From an uncultured Nitrosomonadales bacterium (GTDB taxonomy: Bacteria; Pseudomonadota; Gammaproteobacteria; Burkholderiales; Gallionellaceae): DNA of 36,604 bases. Positions 9,040 to 18,228 of this stretch are shown piece by piece (the stretch's first letter is position 1; each line of letters opens with the position of its first letter). The notes below the pieces were generated by a model that worked only from the letters and a program-made list of their open reading frames with translations, was not told the DNA's origin and did no database searches. The position numbers were made by a program, and so were the translations under genes. The DNA lies in the NCBI GenBank assembly GCA_903873725.1, contig CAIQPV010000451.1, forward strand, positions 1 to 36,604. The letters run 5' to 3'.

Positions 9040-10443
9040 TTAGATCGCACTGACGTCAACAAAATGCCCAGCAACGGCTGCCGCTGCCGCCATCGCCGGA
9101 CTCACCAAATGGGTACGCCCGCCGGGACCTTGCCGCCCTTCGAAGTTGCGGTTGGAAGTTGAAGCACAGCGTTCGCCCGGCGACAATCTGTCGTCATTCA
9201 TCGCCAGACACATGGAACAGCCCGGATCGCGCCATTCAAAGCCCGCCGCGATAAATATCTTGTCCAGCCCTTCCTGCTCGGCCTGCAACTTCACCAGCCC
9301 GGAACCCGGCACCACGATCGCCAGTTGCACATTCGCCGCAACATGTTTGCCGCGCGCAACTTCCGCCGCAGCGCGCATGTCTTCGATACGGCCATTGGTG
9401 CAGGAACCGATGAAAACTTTGTCGATATTGATTTCCGTGATCGGGGTATTCGCCACCAGCCCCATATAGTTCAAGGCGCGCTCGGCTCCCTCGCGCTTCA
9501 CCGCATCGCTTATGGCAGCGGGGTCAGGTACACACCCATCCACCGTTACCACCATCTCCGGCGAAGTCCCCCATGTCACTTGCGGCCGGATCCCGGCTGC
9601 GTCGATTTCCAGCACCTGGTCGAACTTCGCGCCATCGTCGCTATGCAGCGTGTTCCAATAAGCCACTGCCTTGCCCCACAACTCGCCTTGTGGCGCAAAG
9701 GGACGCCCTTTGAGATAGTTAATCGTGGTTTCGTCCGCAGCAACCATACCCGCCCGCGCTCCGGCTTCGATGGCCATATTGCACAAAGTCATGCGCCCTT
9801 CCATCGACAAGGCGCGGATTGCGTTGCCGGCGAACTCGATTGCATAACCCGTGCCTCCTGCCGTACCGATCTTGCCGATTACCGCCAGTGCTATATCCTT
9901 GGCCGACACACCCTTGCCCAGCACGCCATCCACCACCACCTGCATGACCCTGGATTTTTTAATCAGTAAACATTGCGTCGCCATCACATGTTCGACCTCG
10001 GAAGTGCCGATGCCGAATGCCAGCGCCCCAAACGCGCCATGCGTGCTGGTATGCGAATCGCCGCACACCACCGTCATGCCGGGCAAGGTCGCACCCTGCT
10101 CAGCCCCGATCACATGCACGACACCCTGGCGCACATCGGACATTTTGAACTCGTTCACACCGAACTCGGCGCAATTGCTATCCAGTGTCTCCACTTGCAA
10201 ACGCGAAACCGGATCGGCGATGCCCTGCGCGCGTCCGCTGGTCGGCACATTGTGGTCGGCCACCGCCAGAATTGAAGAAGTACGCCACATTTTTCGTCCG
10301 GACAGCTTCAGTCCCTCAAAAGCTTGCGGACTGGTCACTTCATGCACCAGATGGCGGTCGATATAAATCAAAGCGGTGCCGTCGGCTTCCTGCCGCACCA
10401 CATGAGAATTCCAGAGTTTGTCGTAAAGAGTTTGCGCGCCCAT
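9040..10443 (-). CDS. leuC: 3-isopropylmalate dehydratase large subunit
   Basis: 467 residues, aconitase superfamily. Signatures include [40 protein letters not shown] and [13 protein letters not shown]; the cysteines of SCTN and CSMC ligate the 4Fe-4S cluster. Together with LeuD it catalyses the isopropylmalate isomerase step of leucine synthesis. It is first in the leuC-leuD-leuB-asd-fimV-truA run. Only a weak AGGCG lies upstream of ATG 10443. Confidence 0.97.
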   Translation of the reverse strand: MGAQTLYDKLWNSHVVRQEADGTALIYIDRHLVHEVTSPQAFEGLKLSGRKMWRTSSILAVADHNVPTSGRAQGIADPVSRLQVETLDSNCAEFGVNEFKMSDVRQGVVHVIGAEQGATLPGMTVVCGDSHTSTHGAFGALAFGIGTSEVEHVMATQCLLIKKSRVMQVVVDGVLGKGVSAKDIALAVIGKIGTAGGTGYAIEFAGNAIRALSMEGRMTLCNMAIEAGARAGMVAADETTINYLKGRPFAPQGELWGKAVAYWNTLHSDDGAKFDQVLEIDAAGIRPQVTWGTSPEMVVTVDGCVPDPAAISDAVKREGAERALNYMGLVANTPITEINIDKVFIGSCTNGRIEDMRAAAEVARGKHVAANVQLAIVVPGSGLVKLQAEQEGLDKIFIAAGFEWRDPGCSMCLAMNDDRLSPGERCASTSNRNFEGRQGPGGRTHLVSPAMAAAAAVAGHFVDVSAI

Positions 10444-10696
10444 GTTTTTTCGCCTGCTTGATACTGGTTTTAGGACATGTGATTATGCCACAATGAGAGG
10501 AAGCTTGGCAGTCCTCCAACATGTGCTGCCCGGTAAATTTATTCCCGGCAAAATCTGTAGGCTTTCTGGATTTATGGTAATCAAGCAAAATAACTCTGCA
10601 AACGCACTGTAGTTCATTGAAATATTGGAATGCACTTTGCGGCCGGGGAATTAAGGATCAGTCATTCATCAAATGTCATCTATGAGGAAATGTGCA
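10444..10696. promoter_or_regulatory. Divergent intergenic region, leuC and lipoprotein promoters
   Basis: 253 bp between the divergent leuC and small lipoprotein genes, so both promoters should lie here. On the minus strand a CATAAT -10-like hexamer sits at 10482-10487, about 40 bp before the leuC start, with no convincing -35. I see no T-box, leader peptide with a leucine run, or attenuator-type terminator. Confidence 0.35.
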
Positions 10697-10963
10697 ATGG
10701 ATAAGGTTATTTTGATGTTGCTGCTGGCTGTTGTAACGGGTTGCGAAAACATTTCAAATATGCTGGTGAACTCCCAGCCCAGGTCAAAAACGCTGACCGC
10801 TTCCTGTGACGGCACCAGAATAAGTTGGGATTACTGCTATGAAGTCGCTGCCAAGCTTTGCCCCAGTGGTTATGTAATTTCAGACAAGAAAGAAACTTCT
10901 GATAGTGATGAAGTCGCCAACAGAACACATGTGACAAGAAACATGTTTTTCAAGTGCAAATAA
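10697..10963 (+). CDS. Small cysteine-containing lipoprotein, unknown function
   Basis: 88 residues from ATG 10697. The start is chosen because MDKVILMLLLAVVTGC is a complete lipoprotein signal with lipobox VTGC, and GAGGAAA lies upstream; in-frame ATGs at 10673 and 10682 would add hydrophilic residues before the signal. The mature part has further cysteines in SCDGTRISWDYCYEVAAKLC, then PSGYVISDKKE and a terminal FFKCK, suggesting a disulfide-stabilised periplasmic or outer-membrane fold. No family is recognised with confidence. It stands alone, converging on the PilZ gene. Confidence 0.7.
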   Translation: MDKVILMLLLAVVTGCENISNMLVNSQPRSKTLTASCDGTRISWDYCYEVAAKLCPSGYVISDKKETSDSDEVANRTHVTRNMFFKCK

Positions 10964-11026
10964 ATTTCAAACATCATGGCTTGCCATCGGAGCGCGAGAT
11001 AAAGGGGCGAAATGCATAGCCGTGGT

Positions 11027-11767
11027 TCAGGCATTATCATCCCAGTCCGGCAACAGCTCGAATGCCGCCAGCGCAAGAATTTCCTCTTTGGATAAATCCC
11101 GGAAAGCCAGCCCCTGCATGACCGGGGGAGCGCTACCGCCTGTTGATGCGGCGATTCTGACAGAGCGGATTTCACTGTCCAGGCTCAAGCTGTATTCAAC
11201 CCCGTTCACAACCACATGTAACGTCAACACCAGCTTGTCATTCAACGCCCCGGCCCGGTCATTGACCGCAATCAGCGCGCCTCCCATGCTGATGTCCTGA
11301 ACGATACAGGAGAGTCTTTTACCGTCTGAAATATCCGCATGCCCGGTGATATTGAGCTTGATGCGGTCATGTTGCCTTTCCCTCAACTCATGGGTTTCTT
11401 CCGGGTAGGCAAGATGCAAATGCGGGTATGGCATTTTCGCCACATGCTGTACCACCGTGCGGAACTCATGCGCGCGCCTGTCGCTGAAGAACCGGACGAC
11501 AACAGGCTGTCCTTCTTCGGGCCGGATTGGATTTCCACGCTCTACCGGGGTCGTGACAATAAATCCTTGCCCTTTGAGATAGCCGATCAACGTCACAACA
11601 TAACCCGTGCCGCCAATCTGCAATTGGACGGAATTTCCTATACTCAAGCTTGCCATATCTTGCGAAACCCTGGCAGGAACAGTCTGCTCCTGCCCATCCA
11701 GATGATTAGCGGATAAGTCTTGATTTTCCATATTGTCACCCAAAGAAATATAACGTGAATCCCGCAT
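11027..11767 (-). CDS. YcgR-like PilZ-domain protein
   Basis: 246 residues from ATG 11767; an alternative ATG at 11731 gives 234. The N-terminal half (about residues 40-125) resembles the YcgR-type N domain (IGNSVQLQIGGTGYVVTLIG, then PVVVRFFSDRRAHEFRTVV). The C-terminal half carries the c-di-GMP-binding PilZ motifs: RQHDR (RxxxR, about residue 134) and DISMGGALI (DxSxxG). Known relatives bind cyclic di-GMP and act on flagella or other surface machinery. It starts seven bases after the kinase gene stops, so the two are almost certainly co-transcribed. Confidence 0.85.
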   Translation of the reverse strand: MRDSRYISLGDNMENQDLSANHLDGQEQTVPARVSQDMASLSIGNSVQLQIGGTGYVVTLIGYLKGQGFIVTTPVERGNPIRPEEGQPVVVRFFSDRRAHEFRTVVQHVAKMPYPHLHLAYPEETHELRERQHDRIKLNITGHADISDGKRLSCIVQDISMGGALIAVNDRAGALNDKLVLTLHVVVNGVEYSLSLDSEIRSVRIAASTGGSAPPVMQGLAFRDLSKEEILALAAFELLPDWDDNA

Positions 11768-11774
11768 TGCAAGA

Positions 11775-13283
11775 TTACTTGAAAATTAAAACAACGTTGA
11801 GCAGCAAAACAAACATCACGAGTATCACCAGGACCACCATGGTTACCTTGAGTTTGCCGAGTGTCCGGCTCAACCGCTCTTCCACCGCAACCAGAGAAGG
11901 CGGCTCCGAATGGGCTGCTGCCTTCGGAGGCAAGCTGTTACCCGGCTTCTTCACAGCGTCAGGTTTATTGGGTGGCACTGCAGTGGTTTGCGGATTGCTC
12001 CCCGCCCCTCCGCCCGGCCTGTTCCGGGTTCCCGCAGCGGAAAGACGGTTAGCCAGAATTTCGAGAAAAGCCTTGTCGAAACGACGCTGGCAGGTATCCG
12101 ATGACTGGTGAAGCAACCGCTCGCTGATCTCGATGAGCTTGATATCGCGATGCGCGGTAACGCTTGCGGTACGGCGGCGCACCGCTTTGCGGATACCCGA
12201 CATTTCACCGAAACATTCCCCCGCCAGCAGCGTGCAAACCCCCATGCCGTTTTTACGGATTTCCGCCTCTCCCGATATGATGATAAAAAAGGATGCCGTT
12301 TCATCCCCCTCGCGGATTATGGTTGTGCCTTCCGGGTAATAGGCCCACTTCGATATGCGCAACACCTCCCATAATTCGATTTCCCCAAACTCGCCGAAGA
12401 AATCCATCTTGCGCAAAATGTTGAACTTGTCGGTATCAGGAAAACTTGAAAGTTCTCTGGGCAAATTATCAAATGCCGACACCACTGCCTGTTCGAACTC
12501 TTCCCAGTTCCGGTAACGGTCTTCCAGGTTCTTTGCCAGCGACTTCATGACGATCTCGTCAATCAATCCGGGAATATCCATCCGGTAAGTGCTGGGCAGG
12601 GGTGGATCAACATGCAATATCTGGAAAGCCAGGCTGGAATCGTTGGAAGCGCCAAACGGGAGCGATCCGGTCAGCATCTTGTAGAACATCACACCGAGCG
12701 AATAGATGTCGGCCTGCAGGGTCAAATCCATCTCCTGGACTTGCTGCGGGGACATGTAAGCGAGTGAGCCTACCCCCCCGGTTTGGGAGATTTCCCCGGT
12801 GTCGCCTTTTTTTACGATTGCGGCGCCGAAGTCGGATATTTTTATATCCGTGCCGTCAACAATCAGGATATTTTCAGGTTTGATGTCGCAGTGGATAATT
12901 CCATTGCCGCAGGCATAATTAAGCGCCCGGCAACATTTGAAAACAATTTCTATAGCTTTGTCGGTCGGGAGCAGGTTATCGACCTGGCAATAGCGTTCGA
13001 GCGTACCGCCGCCCACATATTCCATGACCAGATAGTTGACATCCTCGGTAATGACCGCATCGTAGATGGAAGCGATGTAGGGATGCTCAAGCTTCCCTGC
13101 AAGTGATGCTTCGGTCAGGAATAATTTTTTGAAGCGATTGCCCTCTGCGGCGTCCATCCCTTCAAGTTTGAGAAGTTTGATGGCAACTTCGCGGTCGGCA
13201 AAGGGATCATACGCCTGATAAACCACGCTGGTTGCGCCCTTGCCAAGCTCCCTTATAAGCTCATATTTACCAATCTCTTCCAT
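11775..13283 (-). CDS. Ser/Thr protein kinase with cNMP-binding domain and C-terminal TM anchor
   Basis: 502 residues. The kinase domain covers about 1-275: glycine loop GKGATSVVY (14-22), VAIK lysine (K36), catalytic loop HCDIKPEN (131-138), DFG (151-153) and SLAYMSPQQ. The residue before the catalytic Asp is Cys, so this is a non-RD kinase. Residues ~310-390 form a cyclic-nucleotide-binding fold (REGDETASFFIIISGEAEI, then CFGEMSGI and RRTASVTA, matching the phosphate-binding cassette). After a Pro/Gly-rich linker, residues ~477-499 form a membrane helix four residues from the C-terminus, so the catalytic part should face the cytoplasm. Likely output: phosphorylation tuned by a cyclic nucleotide; target unknown, with the adjacent PilZ protein a candidate. 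Confidence 0.9.
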   Translation of the reverse strand: MEEIGKYELIRELGKGATSVVYQAYDPFADREVAIKLLKLEGMDAAEGNRFKKLFLTEASLAGKLEHPYIASIYDAVITEDVNYLVMEYVGGGTLERYCQVDNLLPTDKAIEIVFKCCRALNYACGNGIIHCDIKPENILIVDGTDIKISDFGAAIVKKGDTGEISQTGGVGSLAYMSPQQVQEMDLTLQADIYSLGVMFYKMLTGSLPFGASNDSSLAFQILHVDPPLPSTYRMDIPGLIDEIVMKSLAKNLEDRYRNWEEFEQAVVSAFDNLPRELSSFPDTDKFNILRKMDFFGEFGEIELWEVLRISKWAYYPEGTTIIREGDETASFFIIISGEAEIRKNGMGVCTLLAGECFGEMSGIRKAVRRRTASVTAHRDIKLIEISERLLHQSSDTCQRRFDKAFLEILANRLSAAGTRNRPGGGAGSNPQTTAVPPNKPDAVKKPGNSLPPKAAAHSEPPSLVAVEERLSRTLGKLKVTMVVLVILVMFVLLLNVVLIFK

Positions 13284-13623
13284 GCGTCATGACTCCATAT
13301 TACGAACGAACCACAATAGATTCGCACCACGGGCAGTAATGTTACACCATAGCGATAACTTCCACCTCATGACTCGCCGCAGACTCGCCGCAGCAGGGTG
13401 AAGGCCGGGATGGGGTAGAGTTGATGCAGTGCAGATAAATTCGCGCCTGCAAAAACATCATAAATTCGTTGAAATACCAGATTGTTCTTCACCAACAAAA
13501 TTTTTCAGGGTAATTTTATGTGGCCATTGGCGTTACTGCGGAGCAGACCCGGACTGGGGGTATAATCCTGCCTGATAAAGGGGTGCGCTTTACACTTTTT
13601 TCAAATTTGCACAGGGGGTTCAC
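13284..13623. promoter_or_regulatory. Intergenic region between kinase gene and ABC importer
   Basis: 340 bp between divergent genes. A TATAAT hexamer at 13561-13566, preceded by a G-run, is a candidate -10 for the ABC importer, about 58 bp before its ATG; no good -35 is visible, so an activator may be needed. GACTCGCCGCA occurs twice in tandem (13371-13381 and 13382-13392). Nothing gene-like was seen. Confidence 0.35.
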
Positions 13624-14595
13624 ATGAAATTTTCAAAATTGTTGCTGATGGCATCCACCTTGTTAGTTACGTTTGGCGCGCAGGCCGCGCCGGATGTCGT
13701 CCGGCTCGGCAATCTCAAGTTTGCCCATTATGGGGCCGTTTCTTACATGAAGGAGATTGCGGCCAAATACAATCTGACCATCGAGGAGCGGGTATTTCCC
13801 AAGGGGCTCGACATTCTGCCGGCAACCATCGCGGGGGAAATCGACATCGCCGCGAGCGCGCTTGATGCGGCGGTCGCCGGGCGTGCCAGCGGGGTGCCGA
13901 TTTATGTCGTGGCGGGATTTGCCAAGGGCGGCGCGCGGATTGTCGGACGCTCCGATCTGAAAATCAAATCGGTAGCCGATCTAAGGGGCAAGAAGGTAGG
14001 CGTGGCACGCGGCGGGGCGCAGGAGCTTCTGCTTGCTGCCGAGTTGTCAAAAAATAATCTGACCTGGTCCGACCAACCCGGCAAGGACGTGCAGATTTTC
14101 TTCATGCCGTTCGCAGATCTGAACCAAGCATTGATGCAGAAAAATATTGATGCCATGTGCCAGTCCGAACCGCAATCCTCACAGGCAATCAACAAGGGCT
14201 ACGGGGTGGAAGTGCTGAAACCCTATGACACTCCTATCGGAGAGCCGGTGCGGGTGCTGGTGATGACCGAGAAGATGTATAACGAGAAACACGATGTCGC
14301 CGAACGTGTGCTCAAACTTTTCGTTGAAGCGACCAAAACTTTCCAGGAAAATCCCAAGCTGGCCGAACAATATGTGCGCTCGCAGATGTTCAAGAATCAA
14401 ATCAGCAGCGAAGACTATCAGGACGCCATGAGCAATGCGTCCTTCACTTACGATATCAGTCTCGAACACGTGCAGATTACTGCCGACCTGATGAAGAAAT
14501 ACGGTGTCGGCAAGATCGTCAACCCGCCGCTGGCGAAAGATTGGGTTCGTCTCGATTTGCTGGATATAGCCAAGAAAGAGTTGAAGATCAAATAA
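13624..14595 (+). CDS. NitT/TauT-type ABC transporter substrate-binding protein
   Basis: 323 residues with a Sec signal peptide (MKFSKLLLMASTLLVTFGAQA, cleaved about residue 22). The mature part has the SsuA/NMT1-like fold: VRLGNLKFAHYGAVSYMKE, GLDILPATIAGEIDIAASAL and DLRGKKVGVARGGAQELLL. Such proteins deliver nitrate, sulfonates, taurine, pyrimidine precursors or related small molecules to an inner-membrane permease. Nothing in the neighbourhood fixes the substrate. AGGGGG precedes the ATG, and the permease gene follows 16 bp later. Confidence 0.88.
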   Translation: MKFSKLLLMASTLLVTFGAQAAPDVVRLGNLKFAHYGAVSYMKEIAAKYNLTIEERVFPKGLDILPATIAGEIDIAASALDAAVAGRASGVPIYVVAGFAKGGARIVGRSDLKIKSVADLRGKKVGVARGGAQELLLAAELSKNNLTWSDQPGKDVQIFFMPFADLNQALMQKNIDAMCQSEPQSSQAINKGYGVEVLKPYDTPIGEPVRVLVMTEKMYNEKHDVAERVLKLFVEATKTFQENPKLAEQYVRSQMFKNQISSEDYQDAMSNASFTYDISLEHVQITADLMKKYGVGKIVNPPLAKDWVRLDLLDIAKKELKIK

Positions 14596-14611
14596 CGCAA
14601 TAACGCCCCAG

Positions 14612-15445
14612 ATGAATAAGTTTTTCCCGGCAAAAGTATTCGACAGACTGCAAGGACTCCTGGTGCCGGTGCTGCTGCTTGCGTTGTGGCAGTATTTGTC
14701 TTCGCAGGCGATTATCAATCCGCAAATATTGCCGGCACCCACGGCCGTCATTGCCAAATGGTGGGAATATCTGTTGCCGACCGAGGCATTCGACCCGGCA
14801 AAATCAGGCTATTTGGCATGGTTTTTTTCCGGGGAGATGATCCGCGATGCCTATGCCAGCCTTTACCGCGTGGCGGTGGGATTCTTTATAGGCGGAATTC
14901 TGGCTCTGCCTCTCGGACTCATGATGGGTGCGAATGATCGCATCTACAAGTTGTTCAACCCGCTGATTCAAGTGTTGCGTCCGATTCCTCCCATCGCTTT
15001 CATCCCGCTTTCGATTCTTTGGTTTGGTTTGGGGAATCCGCCGGCGATTTTCCTGATTGTGCTGGGCGCATTCTTTCCGATACTGATGAATACAATTGCC
15101 GGGGTGCGTCATGTCGATGGCATTTACATCCGTGCCGCCCGCAGCCTGGGTGCCAGCCAGACCACAATGTTCCTGCGGGTCATGCTGCCGGCCGCCACAC
15201 CCTATATTCTGACCGGTGCGCGCATAGGGGTCGGCACGGCCTTTATCGTGGTGATCGTGGCGGAGATGATCGCAGTTAACAATGGCCTCGGCTACCGCAT
15301 CCTGGAAGCACGCGAGTTTTTCTGGTCGGACAAAATCATTGCCGGCATGTTCACCATAGGTTTGCTCGGACTGGCTATCGACACCGGCATGAACCGCCTC
15401 AACAATTATCTGCTCAAGTGGCACAGAGGCATTGAAAACAAATGA
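14612..15445 (+). CDS. NitT/TauT-type ABC transporter permease
   Basis: 277 residues with six or so hydrophobic segments. The EAA-loop region GVRHVDGIYIRAARSLGASQ and the motif RPIPPIAFIPLSILWFGLG are typical of SsuC/TauC/NrtB permeases. It forms the inner-membrane channel of the importer with its upstream binding protein and downstream ATPase. Its stop overlaps the ATPase start by four bases (ATGA). Confidence 0.9.
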   Translation: MNKFFPAKVFDRLQGLLVPVLLLALWQYLSSQAIINPQILPAPTAVIAKWWEYLLPTEAFDPAKSGYLAWFFSGEMIRDAYASLYRVAVGFFIGGILALPLGLMMGANDRIYKLFNPLIQVLRPIPPIAFIPLSILWFGLGNPPAIFLIVLGAFFPILMNTIAGVRHVDGIYIRAARSLGASQTTMFLRVMLPAATPYILTGARIGVGTAFIVVIVAEMIAVNNGLGYRILEAREFFWSDKIIAGMFTIGLLGLAIDTGMNRLNNYLLKWHRGIENK

Positions 15446-16242
15446 CCGGTCGTCCACACATACAAATCAGCAAAGTCAGCAAAATATTCAGCACGGGCGG
15501 GCGTGAAGTTATCGCGCTGGAGGATATCAATCTTGACGTCCAACCCGGCGAATTCATCTGTTTGCTCGGCCCCTCCGGCTGCGGCAAATCCACCCTGTTG
15601 AACGCTGTCGCGGGCTTTTCATCACCCACTTCGGGCACGATCACCGTCAGCGGACAATCGGTGCGGGAACCCGGCCCGGATCGCGGCATGGTTTTTCAGG
15701 AATATGCCCTGTTTCCCTGGATGACCGTAGAGAAGAACATAGCCTTCGGTCTCGAAATCAAGAAACTCCCAGGGACGAAAATCAGGGAAAAAGTTGGCGC
15801 ACTGCTTGATATGCTCAATTTGCAGGATTTCCGCGACCGTTACCCGAAAGACTTGTCCGGCGGCATGCGACAGCGCGTAGCGATTGCCCGTGTGCTGGCA
15901 CTGGATTCTCCGATCATGCTGATGGACGAACCGTTCGGCGCGCTCGATTCACTCACCCGGCGGAATCTTCAGGACGAGTTGCTGCGAATCTGGATGGAAT
16001 TCAGAAAGACTATCATCTTCGTCACCCACAGCATCGAAGAATCCATCTACCTTGCCGACCGGATCGTCGTCATGACCTATCGCCCCGGCAAAATCAAGAA
16101 AGTGGTCAGCGTCACCATGGCGCGCCCGCGCGATCCCAGTTCAGTCGAATTTAACGACCTCAAGAAAGAACTTTCGCTGTTAGTGATGGAAGAGCAAAGT
16201 CGCCACAACCAGGAACAAACCAGGCTACCCACCGCCGAGTAA
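15442..16242 (+). CDS. NitT/TauT-type ABC transporter ATP-binding protein
   Basis: 266 residues. Walker A GPSGCGKST (about residues 46-54), Q-loop VFQEYALFPW, ABC signature LSGGMRQRV, Walker B IMLMDEPFGALD and the switch histidine in FVTHSIEE are all intact, as in SsuB/TauD-type importers. The ATG overlaps the permease stop. A probable terminator follows 17 bp after the stop, closing a three-gene operon. Confidence 0.94.
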   Translation: MTGRPHIQISKVSKIFSTGGREVIALEDINLDVQPGEFICLLGPSGCGKSTLLNAVAGFSSPTSGTITVSGQSVREPGPDRGMVFQEYALFPWMTVEKNIAFGLEIKKLPGTKIREKVGALLDMLNLQDFRDRYPKDLSGGMRQRVAIARVLALDSPIMLMDEPFGALDSLTRRNLQDELLRIWMEFRKTIIFVTHSIEESIYLADRIVVMTYRPGKIKKVVSVTMARPRDPSSVEFNDLKKELSLLVMEEQSRHNQEQTRLPTAE

Positions 16243-16258
16243 GAATCAAAAGTATGGC

Positions 16259-16299
16259 AGCTTTCCCGCTCATAGCGCTGGAAAGCTATAATGTTTTTT
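16259..16299 (+). terminator. Probable rho-independent terminator of the ABC operon
   Basis: AGCTTTCC (16259-16266) pairs perfectly with GGAAAGCT (16280-16287) around a 13-base loop that itself contains an AGCGCT palindrome. A run of six T follows at 16294-16299 after a six-base spacer. The stem is only moderately GC-rich, so efficiency may be partial. Confidence 0.5.
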
Positions 16300-16444
16300 A
16301 TTCCCCCGATAACGAAGTGAGGGCACAATCAAGTTGGCGCTGGAAGTGGCGGAACGAACAAGTTTTTTACCTGGATGACCTTCTCCCTGCATCTGGTAGG
16401 CGTCATTTGTTCTAATGGATTATCTGGATTGAAAGGAACGATTC

Positions 16445-17209
16445 ATGTTTACTTCACATTACACAGGAGTACGCCGGTTCCCGACGCTGCTCTTTATTTT
16501 GGGTTTTGCATGGGGCGTGAACGGCCTTGCTGCGCCTCAATTGAATGACTCCCAAGCCGTGCCGGAGAGCTACCAACAAGCAATCGCCAGTCCGCTGCGA
16601 ACCGATGAAGACCGAAGTGCCGATGCCAAGCGCAATCCCCTCGACTTCCTGCAGTTCACCCATGTGCAACCCGGCATGCGAGTGCTGGATATTGCGGCCG
16701 GTGGCGGATACACCACGCAACTTCTCGCGCTGGTCGTTGGAAATAACGGTACGGTATGGGCGCAAGCCGACAAGCCGAGGAAAACACTTGAAAAGCGATT
16801 GGCCGATCACCCGCAGGCGAACATCATTCCGGTTATACGGCCTTTCGAAGACCCGGCACCCAATGATGCGCCCAAGCTGGATTTGATCACCATTATCATG
16901 AATTACCACGATATCGCTTATATGCCGGTTGATCGAACGAAAATGAACCAGCGTCTGTTCAATGCGTTGAAGCCCGGCGGACATCTTGTGGTGATGGATC
17001 ACTCGGCCAAAAAGGGCACGGGTGTTTCAGCGACAAAATCGCTCCATCGTATTGAAGAGTCGGTTGTGATGAACGAGTTTCAGCAAGCCGGTTTCAAGCT
17101 TGAGCAAGAGGGAGATTTTTTGCGCAACCCGTCCGATCCGCGCGACCAGGCTTTCTTCGACATGAATATCCAGTCGGACAAGTTCGCATTACGTTTCACC
17201 AAGCCTTGA
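16445..17209 (+). CDS. Exported class I SAM-dependent methyltransferase-like protein
   Basis: 254 residues. The hydrophobic segment FPTLLFILGFAWGVNGLAA after basic residues is a clear Sec signal peptide (cleavage about residue 30). The rest is a Rossmann methyltransferase: motif I VLDIAAGGGYTTQLLALVV (about residues 80-98), then an acidic QADKP strand, ITIIMNYHDIAYM (motif IV-like) and LKPGGHLVVMDHSAKKG (motif VI). A signal on a SAM-dependent enzyme is odd, because SAM is cytoplasmic. Similar proteins with signal peptides exist in proteobacteria, but I know no established substrate. AAGGAA lies seven bases before the ATG. Confidence 0.82.
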   Translation: MFTSHYTGVRRFPTLLFILGFAWGVNGLAAPQLNDSQAVPESYQQAIASPLRTDEDRSADAKRNPLDFLQFTHVQPGMRVLDIAAGGGYTTQLLALVVGNNGTVWAQADKPRKTLEKRLADHPQANIIPVIRPFEDPAPNDAPKLDLITIIMNYHDIAYMPVDRTKMNQRLFNALKPGGHLVVMDHSAKKGTGVSATKSLHRIEESVVMNEFQQAGFKLEQEGDFLRNPSDPRDQAFFDMNIQSDKFALRFTKP

Positions 17210-17299
17210 TAAATCCAATGTCCGGAATCTGAAACATTAATCCTGAAAACGTAGTTGGCGAAGAACTTTATGGTGTTTCAACGGATTATGCAGTTTTTG

Positions 17300-17355
17300 T
17301 AGGTGCGAATTCATTCGCACATAACTTGTTGAGCGTGCGAATAAATTCGCACCTA
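17300..17355. repeat. Nested palindromic repeat (REP-like pair)
   Basis: Two self-complementary units, GTGCGAATTCATTCGCAC (17303-17320) and GTGCGAATAAATTCGCAC (17335-17352), are flanked outward by TAG and CTA so that the whole element is also an inverted repeat (one central mismatch). Each unit is an 8-bp perfect stem with a 2-base loop. It lies between the methyltransferase and SDR genes. It looks like a dispersed REP/BIME-type element; whether it acts as a terminator is unclear as no T-run follows. Confidence 0.75.
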
Positions 17356-17398
17356 GGAACCCATCAACTGATGGTTATTAGGTTAATTGAGGACGAGA

Positions 17399-18097
17399 AT
17401 GAAAACCACATTGATTACGGGTGCCAATCGCGGAATCGGACTGGAATTCACAAAGCAGTATGCGGCAGATGGCTGGCGTGTTATAGCTTGCAGCCGCCAC
17501 CCCGAAAATTCAGATGCGCTCAACAAACTGGCGGCCCAATATCCTGATCTGGTAAAAATTCAGGCTCTTGATGTCGCTGACCATACCCATATTGAACGCC
17601 TGGCGCAGATCCTGGTCAATGAATCCATTGACCTGCTGATTAACAATGCCGGCATCTACCCCGCTTCCGACGCGGGAGGTTTGGGTCATACCGACTATGC
17701 AGACTGGTTGCGGACATTCCGCATCAACACCATGGCGCCACTTAAAACTGCCGAATCCTTCACCGCCCAAATCGCTCGCAGCAAGCAAAAAACCATCGTC
17801 ACCATCAGCAGTAAAATGGGCAGTGTTGCGGATAATAGCAGCGGTGGAAATTATCTTTATCGCTCCAGCAAAACGGCGGTTAACATGGTTGTGAAAAGTC
17901 TTGCGATTGACCTGAAACCGGTCGGAATCACTGCGGTAATATTGAACCCGGGCTGGGTCAAGACTGATATGGGCGGGCCGAACGCAATGATTTCAACAGA
18001 GCAAAGCGTATCAGGCATGCGGCAAGTAATCAGCAAACTCACCATCGCCGACTCGGGTAAATTCTTCGATTATGACGGCCGGATGATTCCATGGTAA
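17399..18097 (+). CDS. Short-chain dehydrogenase/reductase (SDR) family protein
   Basis: 232 residues from ATG 17399, chosen over a TTG at 17387 because GAGG sits six bases upstream and TLITGANRGIGLEF then starts at residue 4. Classical SDR features: cofactor loop TGANRGIG, NNAG (NNAGIYP), catalytic Ser in TISSKMGS, YxxxK (YRSSK) and LNPGWVKTDMGG. It probably reduces or oxidises a carbonyl/hydroxyl with NAD(P)(H); the substrate cannot be told. It resembles the C-factor/sniffer-like SDR subgroup. It is monocistronic in appearance. Confidence 0.9.
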   Translation: MKTTLITGANRGIGLEFTKQYAADGWRVIACSRHPENSDALNKLAAQYPDLVKIQALDVADHTHIERLAQILVNESIDLLINNAGIYPASDAGGLGHTDYADWLRTFRINTMAPLKTAESFTAQIARSKQKTIVTISSKMGSVADNSSGGNYLYRSSKTAVNMVVKSLAIDLKPVGITAVILNPGWVKTDMGGPNAMISTEQSVSGMRQVISKLTIADSGKFFDYDGRMIPW

Positions 18098-18228
18098 TCA
18101 GCACGCCTGCTCTTCGAATTTCAATTTACCGATAATCGCACAATCGTGGGTACGCTACCGCACAGAAATAGCCGGCAGAGATGGGTAATTTTGAATCTCA
18201 CTGGAACTGAACCGCAAAGCATCGAACT

